Shown here: in pieces, positions 9,304 through 18,262 of the stretch | Layout of the letters: every line of letters starts with the position of its first letter | How positions within the stretch are numbered: position 1 is the stretch's first letter | Assembly: GCF_040436365.1 (NCBI RefSeq) | Contig: NZ_AP026369.1 | Span: 2,094,501 to 2,158,500, forward strand | Direction of reading: 5' to 3' | Length of the DNA stretch: 64,000 bases | Source: Hydrogenimonas sp. SS33 | GTDB lineage: Bacteria; Campylobacterota; Campylobacteria; Campylobacterales; Hydrogenimonadaceae | The notes under the pieces: generated by a model | Database searches by the model: none | What the model saw: only the letters and a program-made list of their open reading frames with translations | What the model was told of the DNA's origin: nothing | Position numbers and translations under genes: made by a program

Positions 9304-9360
9304 GGAGGTGAGGAGGTTTGTCGCTACAATTCCCACCTTCCCACCCTCTCACCTCCTCAC
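9300..9360. repeat. Inverted repeat built from 8-bp tandem units
   Basis: GTGAGGAGGTGAG (9300-9312) and its exact reverse complement CTCACCTCCTCAC (9348-9360) flank a 35-nt loop that also contains CCCACCTTCCCACC units. The left arm covers the panE stop codon and the right arm ends just before the Shine-Dalgarno of the next gene. It could end transcription or shape the next gene's leader, but there is no T-run. Confidence 0.75.
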
Positions 9361-9376
9361 TCCGGAGGAGTGAAAC

Positions 9377-10588
9377 TTGACCGCCGATCTCATCGTCATC
9401 GCCGCCACGTTGACCGTGACGCTTTTGATGCTCTGCAAATGTGTCGAAAAGAGCAGCTGGTGGGCCGCGACGGCCATTCCCCTGGCCAGCATCATCGGCA
9501 GCGGATTTCTCGTCATCGCCCCGATTCTGCAGATGAGCGTGGGGCGCCTGGCAGTCGCGGCCATGGCCTTTCTGGTGCTACTGGCCTACATGGTCGGCGC
9601 GGCGATCCGCTTCAACATCCGCTATGTGGAGCCGAAACTGGCCGCGGGAACCCTGCACCGGGCCGCCTGGAGCCTGGAGGAGCTCTCCCAGTGGGCGCTG
9701 GCCTTTGCCTATGTGGTCTCGGTGACCTACTACCTGACACTCTTCGGCGACTTTCTGCTGCGGGGGGTCGATATGGTCGACCCGACGCTGGCCAGGAGCG
9801 TCACCTCGGCGGTGTTGCTCTTCATCGCCATCTACGGCCGTCATCACGGATTCAACTTTCTGGGCAATTTCGAAGGGATCAAACTCGGTATCATCGCCGG
9901 ACTCATCGCGGGGCTGCTCTACGGCAACGCCCAGGCATGGCTGCAGGGGGTGTGGCACCTTCCGTCCGACGCGGCCCGGCCGGGGTGGCACGAGCTGCGG
10001 ATGGTGCTGGGAATGCTCATCGTCGTGCAGGGCTTCGAGACCTCCCGCTACCTGGGTGAAAAGTTCCCGCCCCAGCTGCGCATTCGCACCATGCGTTACG
10101 CCCAGTGGATTTCGGGTGTTATCTATGTGGTATACATCGCGCTGATGCTCTACTATTTCAATTACCCGCTCCCCTCCAGCGGGCAGGATACGGCCATCAT
10201 CACCCTCTCGAAGCATGTGGCGGTCATTTTGCCTGTGATGCTGGTCGCCCTGGCGCTCATCGCCCAGTTCGACGCCGCCGTCGCCGACGCCCAGGGGGGC
10301 AGCGGCCTGCTCAACGAGCTGAGCAAAAAGCGCATCTCCACCGGCATGGGGTATGTCATCATCGCCGCCGGCGGCCTGCTCATCGTCTGGACCTCCAACG
10401 TCTTCGAAGTGATCGTCTACGCCTCCAAAGCCTTCGCCGTCTACTACGCCCTGCAGACCGCCGTCGCCGCCATAACGGCCCTGGCCCACGAAGAGATCCC
10501 CCACCGCATCCCACGTTTCCTGGGATACGCCTTCGTCTGCTCACTGGTCCTTTCGGTCGTCATCTTCGGCATCCCTGCGGGAGGGTAA
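9377..10588 (+). CDS. Predicted multi-pass permease-like membrane protein
   Basis: A 403-residue, very hydrophobic protein with about 11 membrane segments. The TTG start at 9377 is supported by GGAGG eight bases upstream; no ATG fits. Local features such as ASIIGSGFLVIAP, GRHHGFNFLGNFEG and QGFETSRYLGE recall the LeuT/APC amino-acid permease fold, but I cannot name a family or substrate. It ends 16 bp from the convergent ovoB stop. Nearby genes (panE upstream, ovothiol genes downstream on the other strand) do not define its substrate. Confidence 0.7.
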   Translation: MTADLIVIAATLTVTLLMLCKCVEKSSWWAATAIPLASIIGSGFLVIAPILQMSVGRLAVAAMAFLVLLAYMVGAAIRFNIRYVEPKLAAGTLHRAAWSLEELSQWALAFAYVVSVTYYLTLFGDFLLRGVDMVDPTLARSVTSAVLLFIAIYGRHHGFNFLGNFEGIKLGIIAGLIAGLLYGNAQAWLQGVWHLPSDAARPGWHELRMVLGMLIVVQGFETSRYLGEKFPPQLRIRTMRYAQWISGVIYVVYIALMLYYFNYPLPSSGQDTAIITLSKHVAVILPVMLVALALIAQFDAAVADAQGGSGLLNELSKKRISTGMGYVIIAAGGLLIVWTSNVFEVIVYASKAFAVYYALQTAVAAITALAHEEIPHRIPRFLGYAFVCSLVLSVVIFGIPAGG

Positions 10589-10604
10589 TGCTTTAGAGGT
10601 GCCC

Positions 10605-11780
10605 TTATAGTGTGCGTACCGCTTTTTCAAGACGCGCCATCGCCTCTTCCAGAGTGCTTCTGGGGCAGGCGACGTTGAGGCGCATGAAGCCGCTTCCCTC
10701 TTTGCCGAAACTCGCGCCCGCGTTGAGGCCCAGTTTCGCCTTTCCGACGAAAAAGCGTTCCAGTGCCCTGTCGTCCAGGCCGAGGCCGCGGCAATCGAGC
10801 CACATCAGGTAGGTCGCTTCCGGCGGCACGGGCCTGATTTGCGGGATATTCCGGGCGAGGTAGCGGGTGACGAAGGCGATGTTGCCCTGAAGATAGGCCA
10901 GCAACGCTTCCAGCCACCCTTCGCCGCCGGTGTAGGCGGCGACCAGCGCTTCGATTCCGAAGAGGTTCCCCATGCCCAGGTCGAACCGTTGCAGCTCCGC
11001 TTTGAGCCTGCGCCTGAGCGGTTCGTCGGTGACGAGGGCGTAGGCGGTGTTTAGCCCCGCGACGTTGAAGGTTTTGGAGGGGGCGTTGAGCGTCACCGTG
11101 ATGCGGGCGATGTCGGCGGAGAGGGAGGCGACGGGTATGTGGCGGTACGGCGGGTAGACGATGTCGGCGTGAACTTCGTCGCTGACGATGAGACATCCCT
11201 CTTCGAGGCAGATTTGCGCCATGGCCTTTAGCTCCTCTCTGCGCCACGCCCGGCCGACGGGATTGTGGGGCGAGCAGAGGATAAAGAGTTTCGCCGTTTT
11301 CGCCTTGGCCCTGAAGTCGTCGAAGTCGATGCGGTAGCTTCCCCCTTTGTAGAGGAGGGGGTTTTCCAGAAGCCGCCTGCCGTGGTTTTTCCCCAGCCGG
11401 AAGAATGGGTGGTAGACCGGCGGCTGGATCAGCACCCCCTCCCCGGGCCGGGTCAGGGCGGTGACGAGAAAGTTCAGCGCCGGCACGACGCCGGGGACCG
11501 GGACGACGGCTTCGCGCGGCAGCCTCCAGCCGTGGCGCCTGTGCATCCATCCCGTGACCGCTTCGAAGAAGGCGTCGGGATAGAGCGTATAGCCGTAGAG
11601 GGGGTGTTCGGCCCGGCGGCGGAGGGCGTCGGTGACGCATGCGGGGGAGGGGAGGTCCATATCGGCGACCCAGAGGGGCAGCAGGTCGTCGGTGCCGAAT
11701 TTGGCGCGGCGCTCTTCCCATTTGACGCTCCAGGTGCCGCTTCGGTCGATGGGTTTGTCGAAATTCACCGCTTTTTCCAT
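10605..11780 (-). CDS. ovoB: PLP-dependent C-S lyase (MalY/PatB type), probable OvoB
   Basis: A 391-residue PLP enzyme of the MalY/PatB aminotransferase-fold group: the N-terminus FDKPIDRSGTWSVKW, LLPLWVADMDLPSP, NPVGRAW, SDEVHADIVYPPYRH, and the PLP lysine in NAPSKTFNVAGLN. MalY/PatB enzymes cleave cystathionine-like C-S bonds. Because it overlaps the OvoA stop by 16 nt and follows it on the same strand, it probably performs the sulfoxide lyase step that releases 5-thiohistidine in ovothiol synthesis. ATG at 11780 is preferred to the upstream in-frame start at 11882, which would extend far into ovoA. A general cystathionine beta-lyase is the alternative. Confidence 0.83.
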   Translation of the reverse strand: MEKAVNFDKPIDRSGTWSVKWEERRAKFGTDDLLPLWVADMDLPSPACVTDALRRRAEHPLYGYTLYPDAFFEAVTGWMHRRHGWRLPREAVVPVPGVVPALNFLVTALTRPGEGVLIQPPVYHPFFRLGKNHGRRLLENPLLYKGGSYRIDFDDFRAKAKTAKLFILCSPHNPVGRAWRREELKAMAQICLEEGCLIVSDEVHADIVYPPYRHIPVASLSADIARITVTLNAPSKTFNVAGLNTAYALVTDEPLRRRLKAELQRFDLGMGNLFGIEALVAAYTGGEGWLEALLAYLQGNIAFVTRYLARNIPQIRPVPPEATYLMWLDCRGLGLDDRALERFFVGKAKLGLNAGASFGKEGSGFMRLNVACPRSTLEEAMARLEKAVRTL

Positions 11781-13876
11781 ACCGTCATCTGGGCGACGGT
11801 GTGCTGGAATTTGCGGGCGGTCTCCCGTAGCACGAAGGGGATGTCGAGGGTTTCGAGCAGCGTGAAAGTACCGCCCAGGCACGCTTCAAGCCCCTGCAGC
11901 GTCGTGACCGGCTCGCCGTCGCGCCGGTAGCCGCCCAGCCACTTCTCTTTGGGGGTGTGGCTCTCCTCCCAGGTGTAGGGGGAGGTGAGGACCAGCAGGC
12001 CCCCCGCCTCGATGCGCTCCGTGATGTCGCGGAGGAATTTGGCCGGATCGTAGAGGCGGTCGATGAGGTTGAAGGCGGTCACCAGGTCGTAGCCCTCGAA
12101 GATCGGCTTGAGGTTGCAGGCGTCGGCCTGCCAGAAGTCGACCCGGCCGGCCGCCTCCTGGAGCCTCTCGGGCAGTTCCGCCTCCCGGTACGCCACCAGC
12201 TCCCCTTCGGTAGGGATCGTGTAGCGGATGCGGTGTTGGGTGCGCATGGTTTCGGCCATGCCGATGAAGCGGGCGGAAAAGTCGAGCCCCGTCACCGCCG
12301 CGAAGGCCGTCGCCAGCTCCAGGGTGCTGCGCCCGGTGGCGCACCCCACATCCAGCGCCCGCCGTTTCGGCCGGCCGCCGCAGTGGCGCTCCCATGCCTC
12401 CAGCGCCGCCCCGGCGCAGCTCTGGGGGTAGTTGGCGACGCCGAAGTAGCTCTCGCCCCACCCGAATTCGCAGTACTGGCTCACCTGAAGGTCGGTTTCG
12501 TAGACGCCCGTACCCGCCTTCTCTTCGTAGTCGCTCTCGACGTAGCGGAAACCGGCGTGTTGGAAGAAGTGGCGGCGGAAGGCGTAGCGGGCCGACGCCA
12601 GCGCCTCGTCGCCGCAGCTGACGAAGGAACCCCCTTTGATGAGGTTGTGCCGCCCGTCGAAGGTGGGGGTGGTGAAGTCGTCGTAGAGGGGGTGGACTTC
12701 GAAACCCTCGAAGGGATAGATGGGGGTTTCGCTCCACTGCCAGACGTTGCCGATGACGTCGAAAAAGGCGCCGTGGCCGAAAAGGGTGACGGGGCAGGCG
12801 GAGGCCCAGTGCTCCAGATGGATGTTGGCCGGCGCCCTCCCGCCCCATGCGGACAGGTCGGGGACCCCGGCGAAGGCCCGCAGGCGGAACCACTCGTCCT
12901 CGGTGGGAAGGCGCAGCTTCTTGCCCGTTTTTGCGCCCAGCCAGGCGCAGAAGGCCTTCGCTTCATGGTAGTTGACATCGACGGGCCAGTCCATCGGCAT
13001 CGGGATCTCTTCCGTCAGGGCCCGGTAGCGGTAGCCCCCCTCGCCGTCGGGGATCCAGAAGAGGGGGTGGGACGCCTCCCTGTAGGTGCGCCACGCCCAC
13101 CCCTCGTCGCTCCACCAGCGCCGCTCACGGTAGCCGCCCTCCTGCACGAAAGCCATGAACTCCCCGTTGCTCACCAGGTATCGGGAGGCTTTGAAATCGG
13201 GAATCTCCGCCTCGTGGGCGCCATACTCGTTGTCCCAGCCGTAGAAGTCGTCGCCGCGCCCCTTGCCGATATGGACGCGGCCTCCGGGGACCGGCAGCAG
13301 TTCGTTTTCGGGGGCGTCGCCCCGCCGGGGGCAGAGGGGCCAGGCGGGGTCGGAACGCACCAGCGAGAGGTCGGTCTGGCGGATCAGCACCGAAGAGGTT
13401 TCGATGTGGATGCGCTCGTGCTCGATGCCCATGAGAATAGCCCACCAGGGGGAGTCCCAGCCGATGGGAAGCTCCAGGGGGAGGCGCGAGATGAGGCCGT
13501 CCACCGCCTCCCTGACGGCGTCGCGGTAGCGGCGGGTCGCCTCGACGCCCGGCCAGTCGTAGTGGGCGTCGTTCAGGTCGTCCCAGCTCATCTCGTCCAC
13601 CCCGACGGCGAAGATCGACTCCAGCTTCGGGTCGATGCGCTCCATCCGCTTCGCCAGCACCAGCTTGTTGACGAAGAAGACGGCGGTGTGGCCGAAGTAG
13701 AAGATATGGGGGTGGCGCAGGGGTTCGGGACGGTGGTAGAAGGCGGCGTCGCTTTTCAAAAGGCCGTAGAGTGACTCGAAGGCGTCGAAGGTGTTGTGGA
13801 AATAGCGGCGAATCTCTTCCCGCTTCGCTTCGGGGTCGTTTCCGTTCAGGGACGGGGGACGGAGAAGTTGGATCAT
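11765..13876 (-). CDS. ovoA: 5-histidylcysteine sulfoxide synthase / N-methyltransferase, OvoA
   Basis: A 703-residue three-domain enzyme that begins ovothiol synthesis by joining Cys to the His imidazole with O2. Residues ~1-190 form the DinB-like iron domain with a HxxxHxE triad (His153, His157, Glu159). Residues ~195-450 are the formylglycine-enzyme-like domain (VSNGEFMAFV, VNYHEAKAFCAWLG, RLPTEDEWFRLR, GNVWQWSETP, KGGSFVS). Residues ~500-700 are a SAM methyltransferase (motif I ALDVGCATG at 507-515) that would N-methylate 5-thiohistidine. The fused methyltransferase separates OvoA from two-domain EgtB of ergothioneine synthesis. ovoB follows with a 16-nt overlap. Ovothiol is a histidine-derived thiol antioxidant. 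Confidence 0.93.
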   Translation of the reverse strand: MIQLLRPPSLNGNDPEAKREEIRRYFHNTFDAFESLYGLLKSDAAFYHRPEPLRHPHIFYFGHTAVFFVNKLVLAKRMERIDPKLESIFAVGVDEMSWDDLNDAHYDWPGVEATRRYRDAVREAVDGLISRLPLELPIGWDSPWWAILMGIEHERIHIETSSVLIRQTDLSLVRSDPAWPLCPRRGDAPENELLPVPGGRVHIGKGRGDDFYGWDNEYGAHEAEIPDFKASRYLVSNGEFMAFVQEGGYRERRWWSDEGWAWRTYREASHPLFWIPDGEGGYRYRALTEEIPMPMDWPVDVNYHEAKAFCAWLGAKTGKKLRLPTEDEWFRLRAFAGVPDLSAWGGRAPANIHLEHWASACPVTLFGHGAFFDVIGNVWQWSETPIYPFEGFEVHPLYDDFTTPTFDGRHNLIKGGSFVSCGDEALASARYAFRRHFFQHAGFRYVESDYEEKAGTGVYETDLQVSQYCEFGWGESYFGVANYPQSCAGAALEAWERHCGGRPKRRALDVGCATGRSTLELATAFAAVTGLDFSARFIGMAETMRTQHRIRYTIPTEGELVAYREAELPERLQEAAGRVDFWQADACNLKPIFEGYDLVTAFNLIDRLYDPAKFLRDITERIEAGGLLVLTSPYTWEESHTPKEKWLGGYRRDGEPVTTLQGLEACLGGTFTLLETLDIPFVLRETARKFQHTVAQMTVWKKR

Positions 13877-13951
13877 GGGGACTCCCGCAATGATTTCGAA
13901 GATTTGACTATTTTACCAAACCTGATACAATCTTCTCCAAAAAGGCATGTT

Positions 13952-14509
13952 TTGCAGGAGATTCTGAACAACCTCGCCACCTACGGCTACATCATCCTTT
14001 TTTTCTACTCTCTCGGCGGCGGCTTTTTCGCCCTGGCGGCGGCGGGCGTGCTCTCTTCCATGGGCAAGATGGACCTGGCTACCAGCATCGGGGTTGCCTT
14101 CGTCGCCAACTTCATCGGCGACCAGGCGCTGCTGCTCTTCACCCGCTTCAACAAGGCGCAGATGATGGGATACCTGAAAAAGCACCGCCGGATGCTCGCC
14201 TACACCCATCTTTTGATGAAAAAGTACGGCACCTGGGTCATCTTTTTGCAAAAATACATCTACGGCGTCAAGACGCTGGTTCCCGTCGCCATCGGGCTGA
14301 CCCGTTACGACGCCACGAAGTTCGCGCTGCTGAACCTGCTGGCGGCGGCGCTCTGGGCGGTGACCATCGGGGTGGTGAGCTATCTGGGGGGAAAGACGGT
14401 CCTCGTTCTGCTGGAGAGGGCGAAGGAGAACCCCTGGGTGCTGCCGCTTGTCGGCGGGCTGGTGATCGTGGCCATGGCTGTGCTGATTATGCGGGCGGTT
14501 CGCCGCTGA
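13952..14509 (+). CDS. DedA/SNARE-associated-like small membrane protein
   Basis: A membrane protein of 185 residues from a TTG start at 13952, with AAGG six bases upstream. In-frame starts further upstream (from 13796) would overlap the divergent ovoA start region and read through its promoter, so they are rejected. It has four or five hydrophobic segments and the [20 protein letters not shown] segment that corresponds to the conserved F.R..P..R..V..AG region of DedA proteins. These are implicated in lipid flipping and membrane homeostasis. Its 3' end overlaps the convergent msrB gene by 23 nt. A second DedA protein is at 40048-40680. Confidence 0.75.
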   Translation: MQEILNNLATYGYIILFFYSLGGGFFALAAAGVLSSMGKMDLATSIGVAFVANFIGDQALLLFTRFNKAQMMGYLKKHRRMLAYTHLLMKKYGTWVIFLQKYIYGVKTLVPVAIGLTRYDATKFALLNLLAAALWAVTIGVVSYLGGKTVLVLLERAKENPWVLPLVGGLVIVAMAVLIMRAVRR

Positions 14510-14909
14510 GCCCCTCTCCGCGCGGCGCAAACGCCAGGCAGACCGAGTTGATGCAGTAGCGAAGCCCGGTGGGGAGGGGGCCGTCGGGAAAGACGTGGCC
14601 CAGGTGGGCGTCGCAGCGGGCGCAGGTGACTTCGGTGCGGACCATGCCGTAGCTTCTGTCTTCGTGCTCTTCGAGGGCGTCGGGGGAGAGGGGCCGGGTG
14701 AAACTGGGCCAGCCGGTGCCCGAGTCGAATTTGTCCCGCGAGTCGAAAAGGGGCGCCCCGCAGCAGGCGCAACGGTAGATGCCGTCACCCTTGAAGTCCC
14801 AATACTCGCCGCTAAAGGCCGGTTCGGTTCCCTTGTTGCGGCACACTTCGAACTGCAGCGGCGTCAGGCGTTCTCTCCACTCTTCTTTATTCAGTCGTAT
14901 CTTTTCCAT
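14487..14909 (-). CDS. msrB: Peptide-methionine (R)-S-oxide reductase
   Basis: A 140-residue MsrB that repairs the R-epimer of methionine sulfoxide in proteins. It has both zinc CxxC pairs (CACC and CARC), the SGTGWPSF signature, and the catalytic cysteine in GLRYCINSV. There is no signal peptide, so it acts in the cytoplasm. It is convergent with the DedA-like gene, and their 3' ends overlap by 23 nt. Confidence 0.95.
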   Translation of the reverse strand: MEKIRLNKEEWRERLTPLQFEVCRNKGTEPAFSGEYWDFKGDGIYRCACCGAPLFDSRDKFDSGTGWPSFTRPLSPDALEEHEDRSYGMVRTEVTCARCDAHLGHVFPDGPLPTGLRYCINSVCLAFAPRGEGLSGEPPA

Positions 14910-15065
14910 GCCGGTTCCTTCAAAAACATTATTTTAATGATTCTACAGGAATTGACTTGGAAGAGAAACGTTTCCAGGTGATAGATTGTCCGTTTTTGTT
15001 TCGTCAAAGAAAAGAAGAGTAAAATTACAGTACAAAAGCTTCATGCCGCAAGGGGGAGCTTGCTC

Positions 15066-15105
15066 AAGGGCACCTCTGAAACCCCGTACGGATCTCAGAG
15101 GTGCC
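15066..15105. repeat. Hairpin in the pckA upstream region
   Basis: GGCACCTCTGA (15069-15079) and TCAGAGGTGCC (15095-15105) form an 11-bp perfect stem with a 15-nt loop, 26 bp before the pckA start. The left arm contains AAGGGCACCTCT, whose complement AGAGGTGCCCTT also occurs at 10595 and (11 of 12 bases) at 7449. It may be an mRNA leader structure. Apart from this and AT-rich promoter-like sequence, I see nothing in 14910-15131. Confidence 0.6.
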
Positions 15106-15131
15106 ATCAATTCACAACGGGAAAAGGTATT

Positions 15132-16712
15132 ATGACACCCAAGGGACTCGACAAACTCGGTTTGAAAAATGTCGGCAAGGTTTACTACAACCTCGATTAT
15201 GACGAAGTGATCCGCCACACCCTGGAAAAGGGGGAGGCGAAACTGACCAAAAGCGGTGCCACGGCGGTCGATACGGGCATCTTCACCGGCCGCAGCCCGA
15301 AGGACAAATATTTCGTCAAGCAACCTCCGAGTGAAAAGTACATCGCATGGGGCGACATCAACCAGCCCATCTCCAGAGAGGTTTTCGAAGACCTTTTCGA
15401 AATCGCCACCGACGAACTCTCCGGAAAAGATATCTACGTTACCGACGTCTATGTGGGTGCCAGCCCCAGCAGCCGGCGTTCCATCCGAGTCGTCAGCGAA
15501 ATCGCGTGGCAGGCCCATTTCGTCAAAAACATGTTCATCGAACCAAGCCCTGAGGAGCTGGAGAATTTCGAGCCCGATTTCGTTCTCTACGACGCCTGCA
15601 AGGCAAAAAACACGAAGTGGAAGGAGCATGGCCTCAACTCAGAAGTCTTCGTTGCTTTCAATATCGAAGACAACGTCGCCGTCATCGGCGGGACCTGGTA
15701 CGGCGGGGAGATCAAGAAGGGTATCTTCACGATGATGAACTACTGGCTTCCCCTGGAGGGCAAACTCTCCATGCACTGCTCCGCCAACATCGGCAAGGAA
15801 GATGACGTCGCGCTCTTCTTCGGCCTCAGCGGTACCGGAAAGACGACCCTCTCCACCGACCCGAACCGCCGCCTCATCGGCGACGACGAGCACGGCTGGG
15901 ACGACAACGGTGTCTTCAACTTCGAAGGGGGATGCTACGCCAAAGTGATCAACCTGGACCCCGAAAGCGAGCCGGAAATCTACAACGCCATCCGCAAGGG
16001 GGCGCTGCTGGAGAATGTGGTCATCGACGAAGAGGGTAACGTCGACTACAAAGATGCCAGCAAAACCGAAAATACCCGGGTCAGCTATCCCATCGAACAT
16101 ATCGAAAACCACGAATGCACCCTGATGGGCGGCCATCCGAAAAACATCATCTTCCTCAGTGCCGACGCCTTCGGTGTGCTGCCTCCCGTAAGCAAGCTGA
16201 CCAAAGAGCAGGCGATGTACTACTTCCTCAGCGGATACACCGCCAAAGTGGCCGGCACCGAGCGGGGCATCACCGAACCGGTGGCGACCTTCAGCGCCTG
16301 TTTCGGCGAAGCCTTCCTGCCGCTGCACCCCACCGTCTATGCCGAACTGCTGGGTAAAAAGATCGACGAGCACGATGTCAACGTCTATCTGGTCAATACC
16401 GGCTGGACCGGCGGCCCCTACGGCGTGGGCCACCGCATGAGCATCAAGGATACCCGCGGCTGCATCAACGGCATCCTCAGCGGCGCCATCAACGAGAGTG
16501 AATTCGAGACCCTGCCGGTCTTCAACCTCCAGATTCCCAAGACGCTGGAAGGGGTCAACACCGAGGTCCTCAACCCGATGAATACCTGGGAAGACAAAGA
16601 GGCCTATATGGAGACCCTGAAAAAACTGGGCGGCATGTTCCAGGAAAACTTCCACCGTTACGACGACGCCGAAGGCGCAGCCGACATCTCCAAAGCCGGT
16701 CCGCAACTCTAA
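15132..16712 (+). CDS. pckA: Phosphoenolpyruvate carboxykinase (ATP)
   Basis: A 526-residue ATP-dependent PEPCK that converts oxaloacetate and ATP to PEP and CO2 (gluconeogenesis or anaplerosis). Signatures seen are [11 protein letters not shown] near the N-terminus, the kinase-1a P-loop [24 protein letters not shown], and [12 protein letters not shown]. Its length matches the bacterial ATP enzyme rather than the GTP form. ATG at 15132 with GAAAAGG upstream is preferred over the frame's earlier TTG at 15060, which lies in the hairpin region. It appears monocistronic, and a short GC stem follows the stop. Confidence 0.96.
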   Translation: MTPKGLDKLGLKNVGKVYYNLDYDEVIRHTLEKGEAKLTKSGATAVDTGIFTGRSPKDKYFVKQPPSEKYIAWGDINQPISREVFEDLFEIATDELSGKDIYVTDVYVGASPSSRRSIRVVSEIAWQAHFVKNMFIEPSPEELENFEPDFVLYDACKAKNTKWKEHGLNSEVFVAFNIEDNVAVIGGTWYGGEIKKGIFTMMNYWLPLEGKLSMHCSANIGKEDDVALFFGLSGTGKTTLSTDPNRRLIGDDEHGWDDNGVFNFEGGCYAKVINLDPESEPEIYNAIRKGALLENVVIDEEGNVDYKDASKTENTRVSYPIEHIENHECTLMGGHPKNIIFLSADAFGVLPPVSKLTKEQAMYYFLSGYTAKVAGTERGITEPVATFSACFGEAFLPLHPTVYAELLGKKIDEHDVNVYLVNTGWTGGPYGVGHRMSIKDTRGCINGILSGAINESEFETLPVFNLQIPKTLEGVNTEVLNPMNTWEDKEAYMETLKKLGGMFQENFHRYDDAEGAADISKAGPQL

Positions 16713-16723
16713 CCTCCGAATTT

Positions 16724-16739
16724 CCCGCCTCCGGGCGGG
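16724..16739. other. Short GC hairpin after pckA
   Basis: CCCGCC, a TCCG loop, and GGCGGG form a 6-bp stem 12 bases after the pckA stop. No T-run follows, so it is at best a weak or factor-assisted terminator. Confidence 0.4.
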
Positions 16740-16754
16740 CCTACCAGCCTATCC

Positions 16755-17579
16755 ATGCAAAAAACCCTTCTCATCACCGGATGCTCCAGTGGCATCGGAT
16801 ATACCTGTGCCCATATGGCCAAAGAGGCGGGCTACCGCGTTTTCGCCACGGCGAGAAAGCCCGAAGATGTGGCGAGACTCGAAAGCGAAGGGTTCGAAAG
16901 CTTTCTGCTGGACCTGGACCGCTCCGACTCTATCGACGCGGCGGTGGCGCGAATCCGGGAAGTGACCGGAGGCAGGCTTTACGCCCTTTTCAACAACGGC
17001 GCCTACGGCCAGCCCGGCGCCGTGGAAGACCTGAGCCGCGAAGTGCTTCGGCAGCAGTTCGAAACCAACCTCTTCGGCACCCATGAACTGACGGTGAAGC
17101 TGCTTCCCTTGCTGCTTGCCGGTGAAGAGGCAAGAATCGTCCAGAACTCCTCTCTCCTCGGTTTCGCCGCCCTGCGGTGGCGGGGCGCCTACAATGCCAG
17201 CAAATTCGCCCTGGAGGGGCTTACCGACACGCTAAGACAGGAACTGGCCACAACGGGAGTGAAAGTGAGCATCATCGAACCCGGCCCCGTCAGAAGCCGG
17301 TTCAGGGTCAACGCACTGGCGAAGTTTCTGGAGAATATCGACCGGGAGCGTTCACGACACAGCGGACTGTACGAGGCAAAACTGAAACAGTTGCGAAGCG
17401 ATAAGGATGCCCCCTTCACACTGGGGCCGGAGGCGGTGGGGAAAGCGCTTTTGCATGCGCTGGAAAGCAGACATCCGAAGGTCCGATACCGGGTGACGAT
17501 ACCGACGCACCTCTTCTACTGGCTCAAAAAGTGTCTGCCGACTACGTGGATGGATGCGGTGTTGAAGCGTGTCGAATAG
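16755..17579 (+). CDS. Short-chain dehydrogenase/reductase (SDR)
   Basis: A 274-residue classical SDR with the nucleotide-binding motif TGCSSGIG, the structural NNGAYG (NNAG-like) motif, a catalytic Ser in IVQNSSLLG, YNASK, and EPGPVRSRF. The C-terminal extension after residue ~200 is long for an SDR and resembles family members acting on lipophilic substrates or retinol-like alcohols. The substrate cannot be predicted. It starts 42 bp after pckA and ends 9 bp from the convergent gene at 17589. It could be transcribed with pckA by read-through. Confidence 0.88.
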   Translation: MQKTLLITGCSSGIGYTCAHMAKEAGYRVFATARKPEDVARLESEGFESFLLDLDRSDSIDAAVARIREVTGGRLYALFNNGAYGQPGAVEDLSREVLRQQFETNLFGTHELTVKLLPLLLAGEEARIVQNSSLLGFAALRWRGAYNASKFALEGLTDTLRQELATTGVKVSIIEPGPVRSRFRVNALAKFLENIDRERSRHSGLYEAKLKQLRSDKDAPFTLGPEAVGKALLHALESRHPKVRYRVTIPTHLFYWLKKCLPTTWMDAVLKRVE

Positions 17580-17588
17580 GAAGAACCG

Positions 17589-18017
17589 TCACTCTTCCCA
17601 CAAACCCAGCTCTTTGAGCACCGATTTGATGTCGAAGTTGAAAAAGAGCATCTTGTTGTCGTGCTCTTCGTAGAGCAGGACATAGATTTTTCCGGAAGTT
17701 TCGTTGTAGTAGGGGTCGCTCATGAAGTAGCGGTCCCGTTTGGTCGTGATGTAGCGAAGAAAAGAGCGGCGGTTGAGGCCCTGCTTCCCTTCCGCTTTCA
17801 GATGGTCCTTGTAGATATTGGGTGACTCCTGAATGCAGTCGTCGTTGACCACATAGGCGACCATCAGAAACGGCGTCTCGTGCACCACTTTCTGCAAGCC
17901 TTCCAGGGAGTAGTCATATTTTTCGTGGCTTTTGAGAAGGTCTATCAGATATTTGCGGATTTTTTCACGATGGTGGCAATAGATCTCTTCAATCTTCTCG
18001 AGCTCTGCTTCGTTCAA
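17589..18017 (-). CDS. PDC (Cache-like) sensor-domain protein
   Basis: A 142-residue soluble protein with no signal or membrane segment. Residues ~30-140 resemble a stand-alone PDC/Cache-type ligand-sensing fold of the kind common in Campylobacterota (helical N-terminus, FLMVAYVVNDDCIQ, FMSDPYYNETSGKIYVLLYE, FFNFDIKSVLKELG). The YFMSDPYYNETSGK segment corresponds to the 'D.Y....TG..' turn of Cache domains. The partner kinase or transducer is not visible nearby. The function is assigned only at the level of small-molecule sensing and remains tentative. Confidence 0.6.
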   Translation of the reverse strand: MNEAELEKIEEIYCHHREKIRKYLIDLLKSHEKYDYSLEGLQKVVHETPFLMVAYVVNDDCIQESPNIYKDHLKAEGKQGLNRRSFLRYITTKRDRYFMSDPYYNETSGKIYVLLYEEHDNKMLFFNFDIKSVLKELGLWEE

Positions 18018-18126
18018 TGTCTTTCCTTTGAAATCGCTGATTCAATTATAGCCAACGAAGCCTGAAAACGAGCCCAACAAACCGGTGGAATGAAAGATGG
18101 GGAAAAAATCCGAAGATGTAAAGAAA

Positions 18127-18201
18127 TGGCTCCGGATGCTGGATTCGAACCAGCGACCAAGTGGTTAACAGCCACCTACTCTACCGCTGAGCTAATCCGG
18201 A
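18127..18201 (-). tRNA. tRNA-Asn (anticodon GTT)
   Basis: The minus strand reads TCCGGATTAGCTCAGCGG, then an anticodon stem with CTGTTAA loop, then GGTTCGAATCC in the T arm and a matching acceptor end TCCGGA, discriminator G and an encoded CCA. The 7-bp acceptor (allowing the usual end), D, anticodon and T stems all pair. The anticodon GTT reads Asn codons. It lies alone between the PDC-like gene and the radical SAM operon. Confidence 0.96.
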
Positions 18202-18262
18202 ACCTGAGAGGTTGTGATTGGGTCAATCACGGCGAGAATTATAAAGCAAAATCTTCCATTTG

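Noticed and set aside
13796-13951. Longer N-terminus for the DedA-like gene, starting inside ovoA
   Set aside because: The extra residues would overlap the divergent ovoA start and its promoter region and have no hydrophobic or conserved sequence; the TTG at 13952 has a ribosome site.
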